Below, in pieces: positions 55,841 through 64,000 of a stretch of 64,000 bases of DNA. Numbering within the stretch: the first letter of the stretch is position 1; each line of letters opens with the position of its first letter. The notes below the pieces were generated by a model. The model searched no databases and had not been told where the DNA came from. It worked only from the letters and a program-made list of their open reading frames with translations. A program made the translations under genes and the position numbers. The stretch is from Leptolyngbya sp. Heron Island J (GTDB lineage: Bacteria; Cyanobacteriota; Cyanobacteriia; Phormidesmidales; Phormidesmidaceae), in assembly GCF_000482245.1 (NCBI RefSeq), contig NZ_AWNH01000039.1:1-64000 (forward strand), in the 5' to 3' direction.

Positions 55841-58111
55841 TTACTCAGCATCCAGCACTTGCTGACAGGCAGGATGAATTCCTCCTTGGGCACAAATGTA
55901 GTTTAACTGGCGACCATCCAAGTTACGCACGCGGCTGAAATTGACCCCCTGGAGATGATTGACCGCATTTAATTGGGCATTCGGAGTAATAAAACTGCCA
56001 GTAACACCCATACCATCATCAAAAATGGCCCCCGCCAGATCAGCATCGGTCAGGGTGCTGCCAGTCAAGGTTGCCTGTCTCAAGTCGGCATCTCGCAAAT
56101 TAACCTGCCGCAAATCAGCTTGAGTAAAATCGACACCATCTAGCTGTGCATCTTGAAAATCTGCAGCTGTTAAATTAGCGTGACTAAAATCAGCACCAAT
56201 TAAATTAGCCCCCACCCACTCCGTTTGGGGAAGCGTCGCTTTGGTCCAACGACTATGGGCCGCTTCAATGCGATTGAGCCTGGCTCGACTCAGATCGGCT
56301 TGCTCAAATATTGCCTGAGTCAGATCAGCACCAACTAAATTACTTCCCTGCCACTGACTCTGGGGCGCATTGACATGCACTAGTCGGGCATTGGTTAACT
56401 GGGTTCTGGCCAAATTGCCGTAGGTTAAATTTGCATCCCTTAGATCGGCACGTCTTAGATTAGCGTGACTTAACTGTATTCCCTGTAAATTGGCGTCCTC
56501 TAAACTGGCAGCAACCAGGGTTACGCCGCTGAGATCGCTAATAATATCGTCATAGGAATCAGGTTTACCATCGGCACCCACATCAAAGAAACTAGCACCT
56601 GCTAGATTCGCCTGACTTAAGTTTGCACCTTGCCAGCTGGTACCGGCTGCTAATAATCCGGGCTGAATCAAACGAAAAGAACGGTCAGCATCATGATGCC
56701 GACCTAGGTTGACGCGGTCCAGGTTAATACCGGCTAACCCGTTGCTGTGGGTCGTGAGTATTTTTGCGATCGCACCTTGCACTACATGACGCTGCTCTAA
56801 TCGCATATGGCGAGTGTCACCATCTAGCGACTGTTGCAGATCATTCTCTAGGACACGACTCAATGTCAACAAAGATGGCAAACTATCCAACCCTTGACTA
56901 ACCAACGCCTGCTGGATGGTCGCCAACATTTCTGGCTGCGAACTTTGACTCAAAAGATCTGCCAAATAATCAGCCATACGAGGATCATCGACCTGAGCCA
57001 ACATTAAGATGGCCGCTCTATAATCTCCACCGGCCTGTGTCTTAGCCATCAAAGCCTGAGCCGTCTGCAAAAAAGCATCATTCTCAGACTGAGCCGCCGC
57101 ACGGGGCTGAAATACACGCCCCATACCAAAACCAACTAGGCAAGCAAGCACCAAACCACTCGTCACCAGCCATAGTGATCTATTCGTATTAGAGGAGCGA
57201 TTCGCCAGCGGCGACAGTGTCAGACTGCCGCCATTCTGCAGTGAGCGCGGGGGTAGCACCAATGAGGTCAAATTTCCCTCGGCCTCGGTCAACCACCAAT
57301 CATCATCATCATTAGCAGTTTCACCATAAAGTTGAATCGAACTGATTTCCTCTGACATAGGTGCACTACTCATGGGCAAAGAATAACGCAGAGACTCACC
57401 AGAAATAGGTAAATATCCGGCAGGTATTATCGTCACCTGGGTCTTAGCAATGCGATCGTGCCAGGCCCGCCGAGCAGATGTGAGCATCGTTGCGCTTTCA
57501 ACTAACGCGAAAAAGCTAACTGCCACCGGAGTCCAAACTCCTAAAGAAATGCCGGTGACCATAGTGCCGCCCCCAACCACTGCCACAGGCAACCCCCAAC
57601 GCACAGTCTCACGGGTCACAACTTGCAGCAGGCTCAGCTGACCACCAACGGTTGAAATCACCTGAATTCCTAACCATTGCCTGGGCCACGTGCGACCGGT
57701 AAAACGTAGTTGAACCAGCTGTCCACCAGCCACAAGCACCGGCATAATCAAAGCAAACGTCCAGGCAATATTAGTCAGACGCGGCACCATACGATGCAGC
57801 TGATGGGGTGGGATTTGGGCCATCCAGGCCCAAGCCTTCTGGGCACTATGCACAAAGGGATTTAGAGCTACACGAGTCTCGCTTAACTCGCCAGATATAG
57901 GGACAGGCATATCATCAGCTGTTGTCTCAATTGGCGGTAGAGCGCTAACCGTCAAGACATATTGTCCTCCTCCCCAAGGGACTGCAGCACTCATGATTAC
58001 TAGCCCAACTTCTAGTCCCCAGGCCACCAAGCGTTTACAGGCTAATGCCATTGATCGCGCCCTGGGAGCAAGAACTATTGAGTTCCGAGCATTCATGATT
58101 TGCTGAGCCAT
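55841..58111 (-). CDS. RDD-domain membrane protein with C-terminal pentapeptide repeats
   Basis: 756 residues. An RDD-type membrane domain (about 25-225; helices about 28-46, 115-135, 175-210, with the diagnostic RAWHDRIAKT stretch) is followed by a charged linker, a further membrane helix (about 315-333) and a helical region (about 345-470). A pentapeptide beta-helix spans about 485-725 (ANLSQANLAGASFF and later). At about 505-516 an aspartate-rich loop DVGADGKPDSYD interrupts the repeats and resembles a calcium-binding loop. The tail ends CAQGGIHPACQQ. Function unknown. Followed after 3 bases by ycf20. Confidence 0.85.
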   Translation of the reverse strand: MAQQIMNARNSIVLAPRARSMALACKRLVAWGLEVGLVIMSAAVPWGGGQYVLTVSALPPIETTADDMPVPISGELSETRVALNPFVHSAQKAWAWMAQIPPHQLHRMVPRLTNIAWTFALIMPVLVAGGQLVQLRFTGRTWPRQWLGIQVISTVGGQLSLLQVVTRETVRWGLPVAVVGGGTMVTGISLGVWTPVAVSFFALVESATMLTSARRAWHDRIAKTQVTIIPAGYLPISGESLRYSLPMSSAPMSEEISSIQLYGETANDDDDWWLTEAEGNLTSLVLPPRSLQNGGSLTLSPLANRSSNTNRSLWLVTSGLVLACLVGFGMGRVFQPRAAAQSENDAFLQTAQALMAKTQAGGDYRAAILMLAQVDDPRMADYLADLLSQSSQPEMLATIQQALVSQGLDSLPSLLTLSRVLENDLQQSLDGDTRHMRLEQRHVVQGAIAKILTTHSNGLAGINLDRVNLGRHHDADRSFRLIQPGLLAAGTSWQGANLSQANLAGASFFDVGADGKPDSYDDIISDLSGVTLVAASLEDANLQGIQLSHANLRRADLRDANLTYGNLARTQLTNARLVHVNAPQSQWQGSNLVGADLTQAIFEQADLSRARLNRIEAAHSRWTKATLPQTEWVGANLIGADFSHANLTAADFQDAQLDGVDFTQADLRQVNLRDADLRQATLTGSTLTDADLAGAIFDDGMGVTGSFITPNAQLNAVNHLQGVNFSRVRNLDGRQLNYICAQGGIHPACQQVLDAE

Positions 58112-58386
58112 TTGGCAACCTTGATGTTTTCAATAATCTAGAGAGAATCGTTCTACGCTGACAGCACCAGATCAGTGAATTGGCACTCCTAAAGAAGTCT
58201 TTTAGCTCAGATGATACAGGCCATACAACAATTCCACTTTGTTAACTATTGGCAAACTGTCACACATGTAATAGTGTTAGCTGTATTGTGTCACTAGTAT
58301 TGAGATATACATTCCTGAGGGATGTTGTTCAGATAAAGACCTAGTGTTCTCGTAAGGCTACCCCATAAGTTGCCGAGGTGCTATTG

Positions 58387-58782
58387 ATGAAAAATATTGC
58401 CACAAAAAACATTGCTTCTCTTCTAATCGCTACCGCTGTGGCTGCTGCACCCACCGCTGCTGTTTATGGTCAATCAGCGGAAATCAGCGGCACTAGTGGT
58501 GGTGCTCAAACATCAGCCGAGTGTGGTTTTGTACCAGCTCAACCTGACCATTCTTTCACTATCACGCAGTCAGCGGCTTCCGTGTCGATCGAAGTATCTG
58601 GCACTGGGGATTACACCCTGTTAATGGTTGGCCCCGATGGTTCGCGAGAGTGCATCCTGGCCCATGATTTTGACGGGGGTGCGATTCAGTCCCGAGGACT
58701 CTATAAACAAGGAACTTATAATCTCTATGTGGGCGACATTGATGGTACTGGCGCTCCGTTTACGCTCACTGTTCAACAATAA
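58387..58782 (+). CDS. Small secreted protein, unknown
   Basis: 131 residues with a signal peptide (about 1-29, ending AAVYG). The rest is a compact beta-rich domain (about 45-130) with two Cys (SAECGF and SRECIL) that could bond. GTGDYTLLMVGPDGS and YNLYVGDIDGTGAPFTLTV look like a PPC (pre-peptidase C-terminal) or similar secreted beta-sandwich. ATG 58387 is chosen because GAGG lies 8 bases upstream; the GTG at 58378 overlaps that site. Confidence 0.72.
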   Translation: MKNIATKNIASLLIATAVAAAPTAAVYGQSAEISGTSGGAQTSAECGFVPAQPDHSFTITQSAASVSIEVSGTGDYTLLMVGPDGSRECILAHDFDGGAIQSRGLYKQGTYNLYVGDIDGTGAPFTLTVQQ

Positions 58783-58815
58783 ATTCTGCTCGCAGCCAGA
58801 TTTCCTCCATAAATC

Positions 58816-58858
58816 AAACGCCCTTTGAAACTACGGCAAGTCTCCAAAGGGCGTTTTT
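58816..58858 (+). terminator. Intrinsic terminator
   Basis: A 12-bp perfect stem AAACGCCCTTTG/CAAAGGGCGTTT, 17-base loop, ending in TTTTT. It ends the small secreted protein transcript. Confidence 0.9.
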
Positions 58859-58883
58859 ATTTTTTATGAAGGTAAACGGATGG

Positions 58884-59321
58884 TTAAGTGTCAGCCGGGG
58901 GTAAAACATCTACATCAACAATGGTCACATTGTCTGCAGGACCATCATCCAGATTAGATACGTCAACATTGATGGCGTCTACATCAATAGTTCCCTCAGC
59001 AGCAACCCTGACAAAGGTACCATCCATTGCCTGCAGGGCTGCACCACAGCTAGGGCAAGATAAGGGAATAGTTTTGAATCCCGTTAACGGCTGGTCACAA
59101 GCCGGGCAAGAACCCTCCACTAAATTACGTCTAAGCCAAAACTGGACACCGACAACCAGTACAACTGGAATTAGTAATAACAGAACAATCAGCACTAACA
59201 AAGACTTTAGGAGCCAACCAATACCTACGGTAGTCATCAGCAAAAAACCAATGGCCAGGGTTAACCAACATCCCATGCCAGAGAAATTGAGCTGTAACTG
59301 TTTGAAACCGTTGGGAGCCAT
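58884..59321 (-). CDS. Membrane protein with zinc ribbon
   Basis: 145 residues: two hydrophobic helices (about 18-35 and 38-62), then a four-Cys ribbon CPAC...CPSC (about 71-91), then an acidic tail rich in Val/Asp. I do not recognise a named family; it may be a membrane-tethered metal-ribbon protein. Convergent with the small secreted protein. Confidence 0.7.
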   Translation of the reverse strand: MAPNGFKQLQLNFSGMGCWLTLAIGFLLMTTVGIGWLLKSLLVLIVLLLLIPVVLVVGVQFWLRRNLVEGSCPACDQPLTGFKTIPLSCPSCGAALQAMDGTFVRVAAEGTIDVDAINVDVSNLDDGPADNVTIVDVDVLPPADT

Positions 59322-59383
59322 CCGGTCGCCTCCTATGGTCGCGCTGAATCTATATCTTATCGTCTCTGTCCCACCGCTTAGAG

Positions 59384-60589
59384 CTAGCGGGTCCGAATGC
59401 TGGGGTCTGGCGCGTTAAGATTTTTAGCTGTAGTGGTGGAGAAATTATCTAGCAGTTGTTTTAGCTGTTCTGTCAGTGCAGCTTTGCTAAACTTTGCTAA
59501 CGTTTGTTCTCGCAACCAGGGGCCATTACAACGAGGATCGTCTCCTTGCAAAGCTTCCATACAGGCTGCTGCTACCGCCGCTGGATTTCGGTGGGGCACA
59601 CGCCAGCCCAAACGAGCATCTTGTAGCGGATCGGCAGAACCGTCATCATCACCAGAAATCACTGGAATACCACAAGCCATAGCTTCCAGGTAGACAATGC
59701 CAAATCCTTCTTGGGAAGGCATGACGTACACATTTGCAAGGCGATAGTGCTCAACCAGTTCTTCACTAGGTACAAAGCCAGCAAATACAACTCTCTCAGC
59801 TACGCCTAAATCGTTAGCAAGCTGGACTAGTCGCGGCTGATCATCACCACGACCGATCACCAGGTACTTCACATTTGGAAAGGACATGGCAATCTCAGGC
59901 AATGCCCTGATCGTTACATCTACTCCTTTATAGGGATCACCTCGCCACAGCCGGGCAACGGTCATTAATACTCGCGCGTCTGTCAGACCATAGCGCTGTT
60001 TGAGGTCAGGGGATGCGATCGCAGGTGTAAATCCTTGACCATCGACCGTACAAGGCAGAATATCAATACGTTCGGCCTCCAACTGATTGGCCTTACAAGC
60101 CAGAGAACGACTGTATCTGCTGATCGTCCAAATACTATCAGCAGACCGCAAAGCATTACCTTCAGCAGGTTTTAAGGGAAACCAAACTTCTTTCCCATAG
60201 GTAAGTACCGTATAGGGCACTCGCGCCAATCGAGCTAGCTGTCGTGTCATCACCGCTAGATTAATGTGCCCACAAAACAACCGGCGTGGTCGCTTTAGCA
60301 ACAGATGAAACCCCAAGGCCAAGGCCAGCCGAATCCTATCAAGCATCGGATAACTTGATTGAAAACAGTGAAACCTGAAATGAGACATGAACTCAGGTGG
60401 AATGCTCCTGTAGCTGTCTCGTAATAAAAAAATATCGGCTGTTTCAACCGTATTCAAAGCGGCATAAGCTGTCAGAACATCCTTGATATAGGACTGAATC
60501 CCACCTTCACAACTAAATACTTCAATAAAAACAAAGGTATCCTTGGCGCACTTATCACGAGCTAATTGCATCTGCAAAGCTCCAGCCAT
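59384..60589 (-). CDS. Glycosyltransferase family 4 (GT-B)
   Basis: 401 residues. EVFSCEGGIQSYIKDVL (N-terminal domain), LMTVARLWRGDPYKGVDVTIRAL and YVMPSQEGFGIVYLEAMACGIPVI are GT4 features; the EGFGIVYLE segment is the EX7E motif. It transfers a sugar from a nucleotide donor, probably in exopolysaccharide or lipid-glycan assembly. No other polysaccharide genes adjoin, so the acceptor is unknown. Confidence 0.88.
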   Translation of the reverse strand: MAGALQMQLARDKCAKDTFVFIEVFSCEGGIQSYIKDVLTAYAALNTVETADIFLLRDSYRSIPPEFMSHFRFHCFQSSYPMLDRIRLALALGFHLLLKRPRRLFCGHINLAVMTRQLARLARVPYTVLTYGKEVWFPLKPAEGNALRSADSIWTISRYSRSLACKANQLEAERIDILPCTVDGQGFTPAIASPDLKQRYGLTDARVLMTVARLWRGDPYKGVDVTIRALPEIAMSFPNVKYLVIGRGDDQPRLVQLANDLGVAERVVFAGFVPSEELVEHYRLANVYVMPSQEGFGIVYLEAMACGIPVISGDDDGSADPLQDARLGWRVPHRNPAAVAAACMEALQGDDPRCNGPWLREQTLAKFSKAALTEQLKQLLDNFSTTTAKNLNAPDPSIRTR

Positions 60590-60695
60590 GTAGGGTGTGC
60601 AAGGTACTCATAATCTAATAATTGAATAAACCTGACTGACACTGCGTCAGAATTCACTAAAACATTGGACACGGTTAACCCTATTTCGTAATCAC

Positions 60696-61115
60696 CTATG
60701 ACGTGGTTGGACACTTAACGATTCGGAGACAGTTACGTCCCAAGTCGTTACGCTCATAGTTTACGTCAGCTAACCGCCGCATTAAAAACCAACCATAGCC
60801 ACCCACCTTAAGCGTCCCTGGTTTTGGCTCAGGTAACTTGTCGGGATCAAAAGGTTTTCCCATATCCCAGACCTGCACCTCTAACCTTTCTTTCCAGAGA
60901 AAAAGATCTATTTCAATCGGAGTGTCTGACGGTAAGTCCTTATGAGCATGTCTGACAGCGTTGGTAAATCCTTCTGCCAAAGCCAAATTTACTTGATCAA
61001 AAACAGCCTCAAGCCATGGCAGCTGAGATGCGACACAAAAACGATCAAACCACTGCTGTACTTGAGTTAAGTCTTCTAATCTACTTTGAACTATCAACTG
61101 ATCTTGCTTTAACAT
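60696..61115 (-). CDS. ATP-binding anti-sigma-factor-type kinase (HATPase, RsbW-like)
   Basis: 139 residues of the GHKL fold. QVNLALAEGFTNAVRHAHK is the N box, EVQVWDMGKPFDPD and GGYGWFLMRRLADVNY are the G boxes. Such proteins phosphorylate anti-anti-sigma proteins or bind sigma factors. The target is unknown; note sigF elsewhere in the window. It lies 106 bases upstream of the glycosyltransferase on the same strand. Confidence 0.88.
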   Translation of the reverse strand: MLKQDQLIVQSRLEDLTQVQQWFDRFCVASQLPWLEAVFDQVNLALAEGFTNAVRHAHKDLPSDTPIEIDLFLWKERLEVQVWDMGKPFDPDKLPEPKPGTLKVGGYGWFLMRRLADVNYERNDLGRNCLRIVKCPTTS

Positions 61116-61302
61116 GTCCGACTAACCGGCACGTTCGCACCAATAGTTTGCCCGAAATCAACTAAAAAATCGATAGAGATGCCCAGAGAAGGAAGTGTCT
61201 TAGCCGTATCTTGACACATTAAAAAGCTTCTTGAAAATCCGCAACTACATAGCGAATATTCAAGAAGCCAATGCTAAAGTCCTATGACTCAGGAGTCAAT
61301 GC

Positions 61303-61785
61303 CTAAAAAAGACCTAAGGTCAAAGACTTGTCAATGGGAAGAGCTGCACCGATGCCCAGCCATAGAGTGGCCAAAGTACCAAACATGAACACAGCAGTCG
61401 CAACAGGGCGACGGAAAGGGTTCTGGAACTTATTCACATTCTCAATGAAGGGAACAAGCATCAAACCAAGAGGAATAGCCGTTTGCAGAGCAATTCCTAA
61501 AAGCTTGTTAGGTACAACCCGCAGAATTTGGAAAGCGGGGTAAAGATACCACTCGGGAAGAATTTCTAGGGGTGTCGCAAAAGGATTCGCAGGTTCACCT
61601 ACAAGAGCAGGATCAAGTACTGCTAGCGCTACGCAGCATGCAATGCTACCCAGAATTACTACTGGAAAGATATACAGCAAATCGTTTGGCCAAGCAGGCT
61701 CACCATAGTAGTTGTGACCCATACCCTGCTTCAGCTTCTCTCTAAGTTGAGGATCACTGAGATCAGGCTTCTTAATTGTTGCCAT
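61303..61785 (-). CDS. petD: Cytochrome b6f subunit IV
   Basis: 160 residues, usual length, three membrane helices. [38 protein letters not shown] (PEWY at the Qo site) and [11 protein letters not shown] are diagnostic. Part of the cytochrome b6f complex linking PSII to PSI. AGGAG lies about 12 bases before the ATG. Downstream of petB in one operon. Confidence 0.97.
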   Translation of the reverse strand: MATIKKPDLSDPQLREKLKQGMGHNYYGEPAWPNDLLYIFPVVILGSIACCVALAVLDPALVGEPANPFATPLEILPEWYLYPAFQILRVVPNKLLGIALQTAIPLGLMLVPFIENVNKFQNPFRRPVATAVFMFGTLATLWLGIGAALPIDKSLTLGLF

Positions 61786-61938
61786 AGCTCAAATCGTCTC
61801 CTAATTTACCTCTGAACAGAACGTGCGGCCTGGTATATCAGCTTAACCCTGAACTCAGCCAGCAACCAGATTTGGCAATCAACCAAAATATTTGGCCATA
61901 GCCCAAGAATCAACTCAGGATTAAACCACCTCCAATGC

Positions 61939-62607
61939 CTACAAAGGACCAGAAATACCCTGCTTACGAATCATCAAGAAGTGAGTCAACATAAACACGG
62001 CCATTAACCAAGGCAACACAAACGTGTGCAGGCTGTAGAAGCGAGTCAACGTAGCTTGACCCACACTTTCACCACCGCGAATAAACTCAACCATCAGACC
62101 ACCCACAACAGGGATAGCACTAGGCACACCGGATACAATTTTCACAGCCCAGTAACCAACTTGGTCCCAGGGTAGGGAGTAGCCAGTTACGCCAAAGGAA
62201 ACAGTAACGACTGCCATGATTACACCAGTCACCCAAGTCAGCTCACGGGGATTCTTAAAACCACCTGTGAGATATACCCGAAAGACATGGAGAATCATCA
62301 TCAGCACCATCATGCTGGCAGACCAGCGATGAATAGAGCGAATTAACCAACCGAAACTCACGTCAGTCATTAGGTACTGAACTGAGTTAAATGCTTCTAC
62401 TACAGTTGGCTTGTAGTAGAAAGTCATTGCGAAGCCAGTCGCAAACTGGATGATAAAGCAGACAAGGGTAATACCACCAAGGCAATAGAAAATATTGACG
62501 TGAGGCGGCACATACTTACTGGAGATATCATCAGCGAGAGCCTGAATCTCAAGACGCTCATTAAACCACTGATAGGCTTTAGAGTCGGTGACTTGCTTAG
62601 TAAACAT
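61939..62607 (-). CDS. petB: Cytochrome b6
   Basis: 222 residues, four membrane helices with the His ligands to hemes bL and b[54 protein letters not shown] and [12 protein letters not shown] are present. Start chosen at 62607 ([15 protein letters not shown]), which gives exactly the standard length; the frame is open for 31 more codons upstream but those residues are not family-like. Precedes petD by 153 bases. Confidence 0.97.
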   Translation of the reverse strand: MFTKQVTDSKAYQWFNERLEIQALADDISSKYVPPHVNIFYCLGGITLVCFIIQFATGFAMTFYYKPTVVEAFNSVQYLMTDVSFGWLIRSIHRWSASMMVLMMILHVFRVYLTGGFKNPRELTWVTGVIMAVVTVSFGVTGYSLPWDQVGYWAVKIVSGVPSAIPVVGGLMVEFIRGGESVGQATLTRFYSLHTFVLPWLMAVFMLTHFLMIRKQGISGPL

Positions 62608-62999
62608 GAAGCGCGGATATAAAAATAGATCTATGCCGTTACTAAAAAATGTAACACAACCACCCTTGAGAAACTGGCTATTTTGAAACTTCCGCCCCAT
62701 GCTTATTTATTAGGGGGAGCGACCTAATCGTTCACCAGCCATGGCTTTAGGAAGGATAATCCTCAGCTTCAGCACTGACAAATGCGCTTGATATTTTACT
62801 GAGATTCATTTACAAAACTTAATTCAATATTTTCGTCTGCTGACACTTATCAATTCCAGCCGTAGGAAGGCAAAGGATCACAGTATTCTGAGGAAGCCGC
62901 TATGCTGGCTTAAAGGGATATTTATGGACATCCTGGCAGCTTAACGATGGATTTCCTCTTATAAGTTAAGCAACGGTGTTGTTTGAGCTTTAGCAAAGA
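62608..62999. promoter_or_regulatory. Divergent petB / ctpA promoter region
   Basis: 392 bases between the two genes, AT-rich; both promoters must be here. I see no strong inverted repeat or ORF beyond the petB upstream extension. Confidence 0.45.
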
Positions 63000-64000
63000 A
63001 TGAGAAAAATTGGGCTGCTACGCGTAGTTCTCTTAAGAGGCATCTGTGCGATATGCGTCGCGACAATTCTAAATTTAGGGTTTGCACAGCCACCAGCTTT
63101 AGCCTTCACAGAGCAACAAAAGCTGGTGATGGAAGTTTGGCGAATTGTTAATCGGGCGTATTTGGATGAAACCTTTAATCACCAAAACTGGTGGTTTACC
63201 CGTGAAAAGGTACTGAAGCGCCCTATAAACACCTGGGGGACCGCCTATGAGGAAACCCAGAAGATGCTCCAAACCTTAGATGATCCCTACACTCGTTTCT
63301 TACCACCTGAGCAGTATCAAAGCTTACAAACAAACACGTCTGGAGAACTGCTAGGGGTTGGATTACAAATTGCTAAGGATGATGATAATCAGTATCTACG
63401 GGTAATTGCCCCCATTGAGGGGTCGCCAGCGGAACGGGCAGGGTTATCCCCAAAGGATGAGATTACTACCATCAATGGGATTTCCACGCAGACTTTTTCC
63501 TTAGATGAGGCGGCAGCACGCATGCGGGGTCCAGCTGGAACGATTGTTACCCTCGGAATTGAACGGATGGGCACTGATTCCTTTGAGGTCAACCTTACTC
63601 GTGAACGCATTAATCTAAATCCTGTGTTCTCAGAACTGCGTTCTGAGAACAATAAAAAGATTGGTTATATTCGTCTGGGGCAGTTTAACGGTAATGCGGT
63701 AGAAGATATCCACCAGGCATTGATGACCCTGGAAAAGCAAGGTTCAGACGGCTACATTCTGGATTTGCGCAATAATCCTGGAGGACTTTTACAGGCCGGG
63801 ATTGAAATCGCTAGGTTCTGGTTGAATGAAAGCACAATTGTCTACACCGTCAATCGCCAGGGAGTCTTGGAGAGCTTTGAAGCTGGCACCGCAGCATTAA
63901 CTCAAAAACCTTTGGTACTGCTAGTAAATGGAGGGACTGCCAGTGCTAGTGAAATTTTGGCAGGGGCGCTACAGGATAATCATCGGGCTCAATTAGTGGG
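63000..64000 (+). CDS. ctpA: Carboxyl-terminal processing protease CtpA (partial, runs off the window)
   Basis: The 333 codons seen encode a signal peptide (basic start, hydrophobic about 6-32, cleavage after PALA), then an N-terminal helical domain. The PDZ domain is about 105-190 (ELLGVGLQI, GSPAERAGLSPKDEI, INGIS), followed by the start of the S41 protease domain (GYIRLGQFN, DLRNNPGGLLQAG). The catalytic Ser is in NGGTASASEI (about 316). The catalytic Lys lies beyond the window. CtpA cleaves the C-terminal extension of the PSII D1 precursor in the lumen. Other tail-specific proteases share the fold, but the gene order beside petBD supports CtpA. Confidence 0.92.
   Translation, partial: MRKIGLLRVVLLRGICAICVATILNLGFAQPPALAFTEQQKLVMEVWRIVNRAYLDETFNHQNWWFTREKVLKRPINTWGTAYEETQKMLQTLDDPYTRFLPPEQYQSLQTNTSGELLGVGLQIAKDDDNQYLRVIAPIEGSPAERAGLSPKDEITTINGISTQTFSLDEAAARMRGPAGTIVTLGIERMGTDSFEVNLTRERINLNPVFSELRSENNKKIGYIRLGQFNGNAVEDIHQALMTLEKQGSDGYILDLRNNPGGLLQAGIEIARFWLNESTIVYTVNRQGVLESFEAGTAALTQKPLVLLVNGGTASASEILAGALQDNHRAQLV

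Noticed and set aside
58888-59418. 176-codon plus-strand frame opposite the zinc-ribbon membrane protein
   Set aside because: The minus-strand gene has CxxC motifs and membrane helices; the plus frame is Ser/Pro-rich without features.
62608-62700. 31-codon N-terminal extension of cytochrome b6
   Set aside because: The standard 222-residue protein begins at 62607, and the extra residues are not family-like.
1-64000. CRISPR array, prophage, intact transposase, rRNA operon, restriction or toxin-antitoxin locus
   Set aside because: I looked for regularly spaced repeats, transposase and phage motifs and rRNA sequence and found none beyond the Uma2 remnant and the tiny integrase-like vestige.

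Overview
The window is cyanobacterial chromosome. It carries photosystem II genes (psbD-psbC, psbO), photosystem I psaE, cytochrome b6f petB-petD, the NDH-1 subunit ndhO, Mg-chelatase chlH, a high-light-inducible chlorophyll-binding protein, the D1-processing protease ctpA (cut by the window end), Ycf20 and a SigF-type sigma factor. The octamer GCGATCGC (HIP1, a cyanobacterial hallmark) occurs at least 27 times, where about one copy would be expected by chance. Several families (bifunctional-nuclease domain, DICT domain, pentapeptide-repeat proteins, GHL10 glycosidase-like protein) are typical of cyanobacteria. I cannot name the genus from sequence alone; gene content would suit a filamentous or Leptolyngbya-like lineage, but that is a guess.

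Layout. 1-2.5 kb: overlapping psbD-psbC. 2.6-7.8 kb: lumenal pentapeptide protein, riboflavin synthase, a BFN nuclease-domain protein, a ferredoxin-tailed aldo/keto reductase, a ferrochelatase-like protein with a long His-rich tail, and an SRPBCC protein. 7.8-10.7 kb: a small Cys-rich protein, then a likely operon of a DICT + degenerate HD-GYP protein, a pentapeptide protein and a small membrane protein. 11-14.4 kb: a stand-alone PstS/SphX phosphate-binding protein followed by two tandem TonB-like proteins. 14.4-19.6 kb: map, then the conserved block rplS-trnW-secE-nusG-rplK-rplA-rplJ-rplL with an L10 leader and attenuator. 19.8-31.4 kb: mixed metabolism (amino-acid-type binding protein, ChaN, AKR, inositol-phosphatase family, HEAT protein, acyltransferase, ald, Hli, dnaK, CSP41-like), with a decayed Uma2 gene. 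31.4-36.1 kb: chlH with a hairpin-rich leader. 36.4-43.6 kb: small membrane peptide, GHL10 protein, psbO, sigF with a lipoprotein, psaE-mutM-ndhO. 43.8-52.6 kb: mdh, lipA, L,D-transpeptidase, tsaB, cax and others. 52.7-64 kb: ftsH, KDPG aldolase, ycf20 with an RDD/pentapeptide protein, glycosyltransferase, anti-sigma-type kinase, petD-petB and divergent ctpA.

How it fits together. Most of the window is core photosynthesis and housekeeping, with well-formed intrinsic terminators separating units. PSII function is served by psbD/psbC (reaction centre and inner antenna), psbO (oxygen-evolving complex), ctpA (D1 maturation), ftsH (a family that includes D1 turnover proteases) and the Hli protein (photoprotection). 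There is no CRISPR array, prophage or intact transposon. The only traces of mobile or decayed DNA are the Uma2 remnant, a ten-codon integrase-like vestige and dispersed hairpins. The parts most worth a second look are the tandem TonB-like pair behind the phosphate-binding protein, the His-tailed ferrochelatase homologue, the catalytically degenerate HD-GYP operon, and several structured non-coding elements (chlH leader, trnW-secE spacer, an orphan terminator near 23.7 kb).
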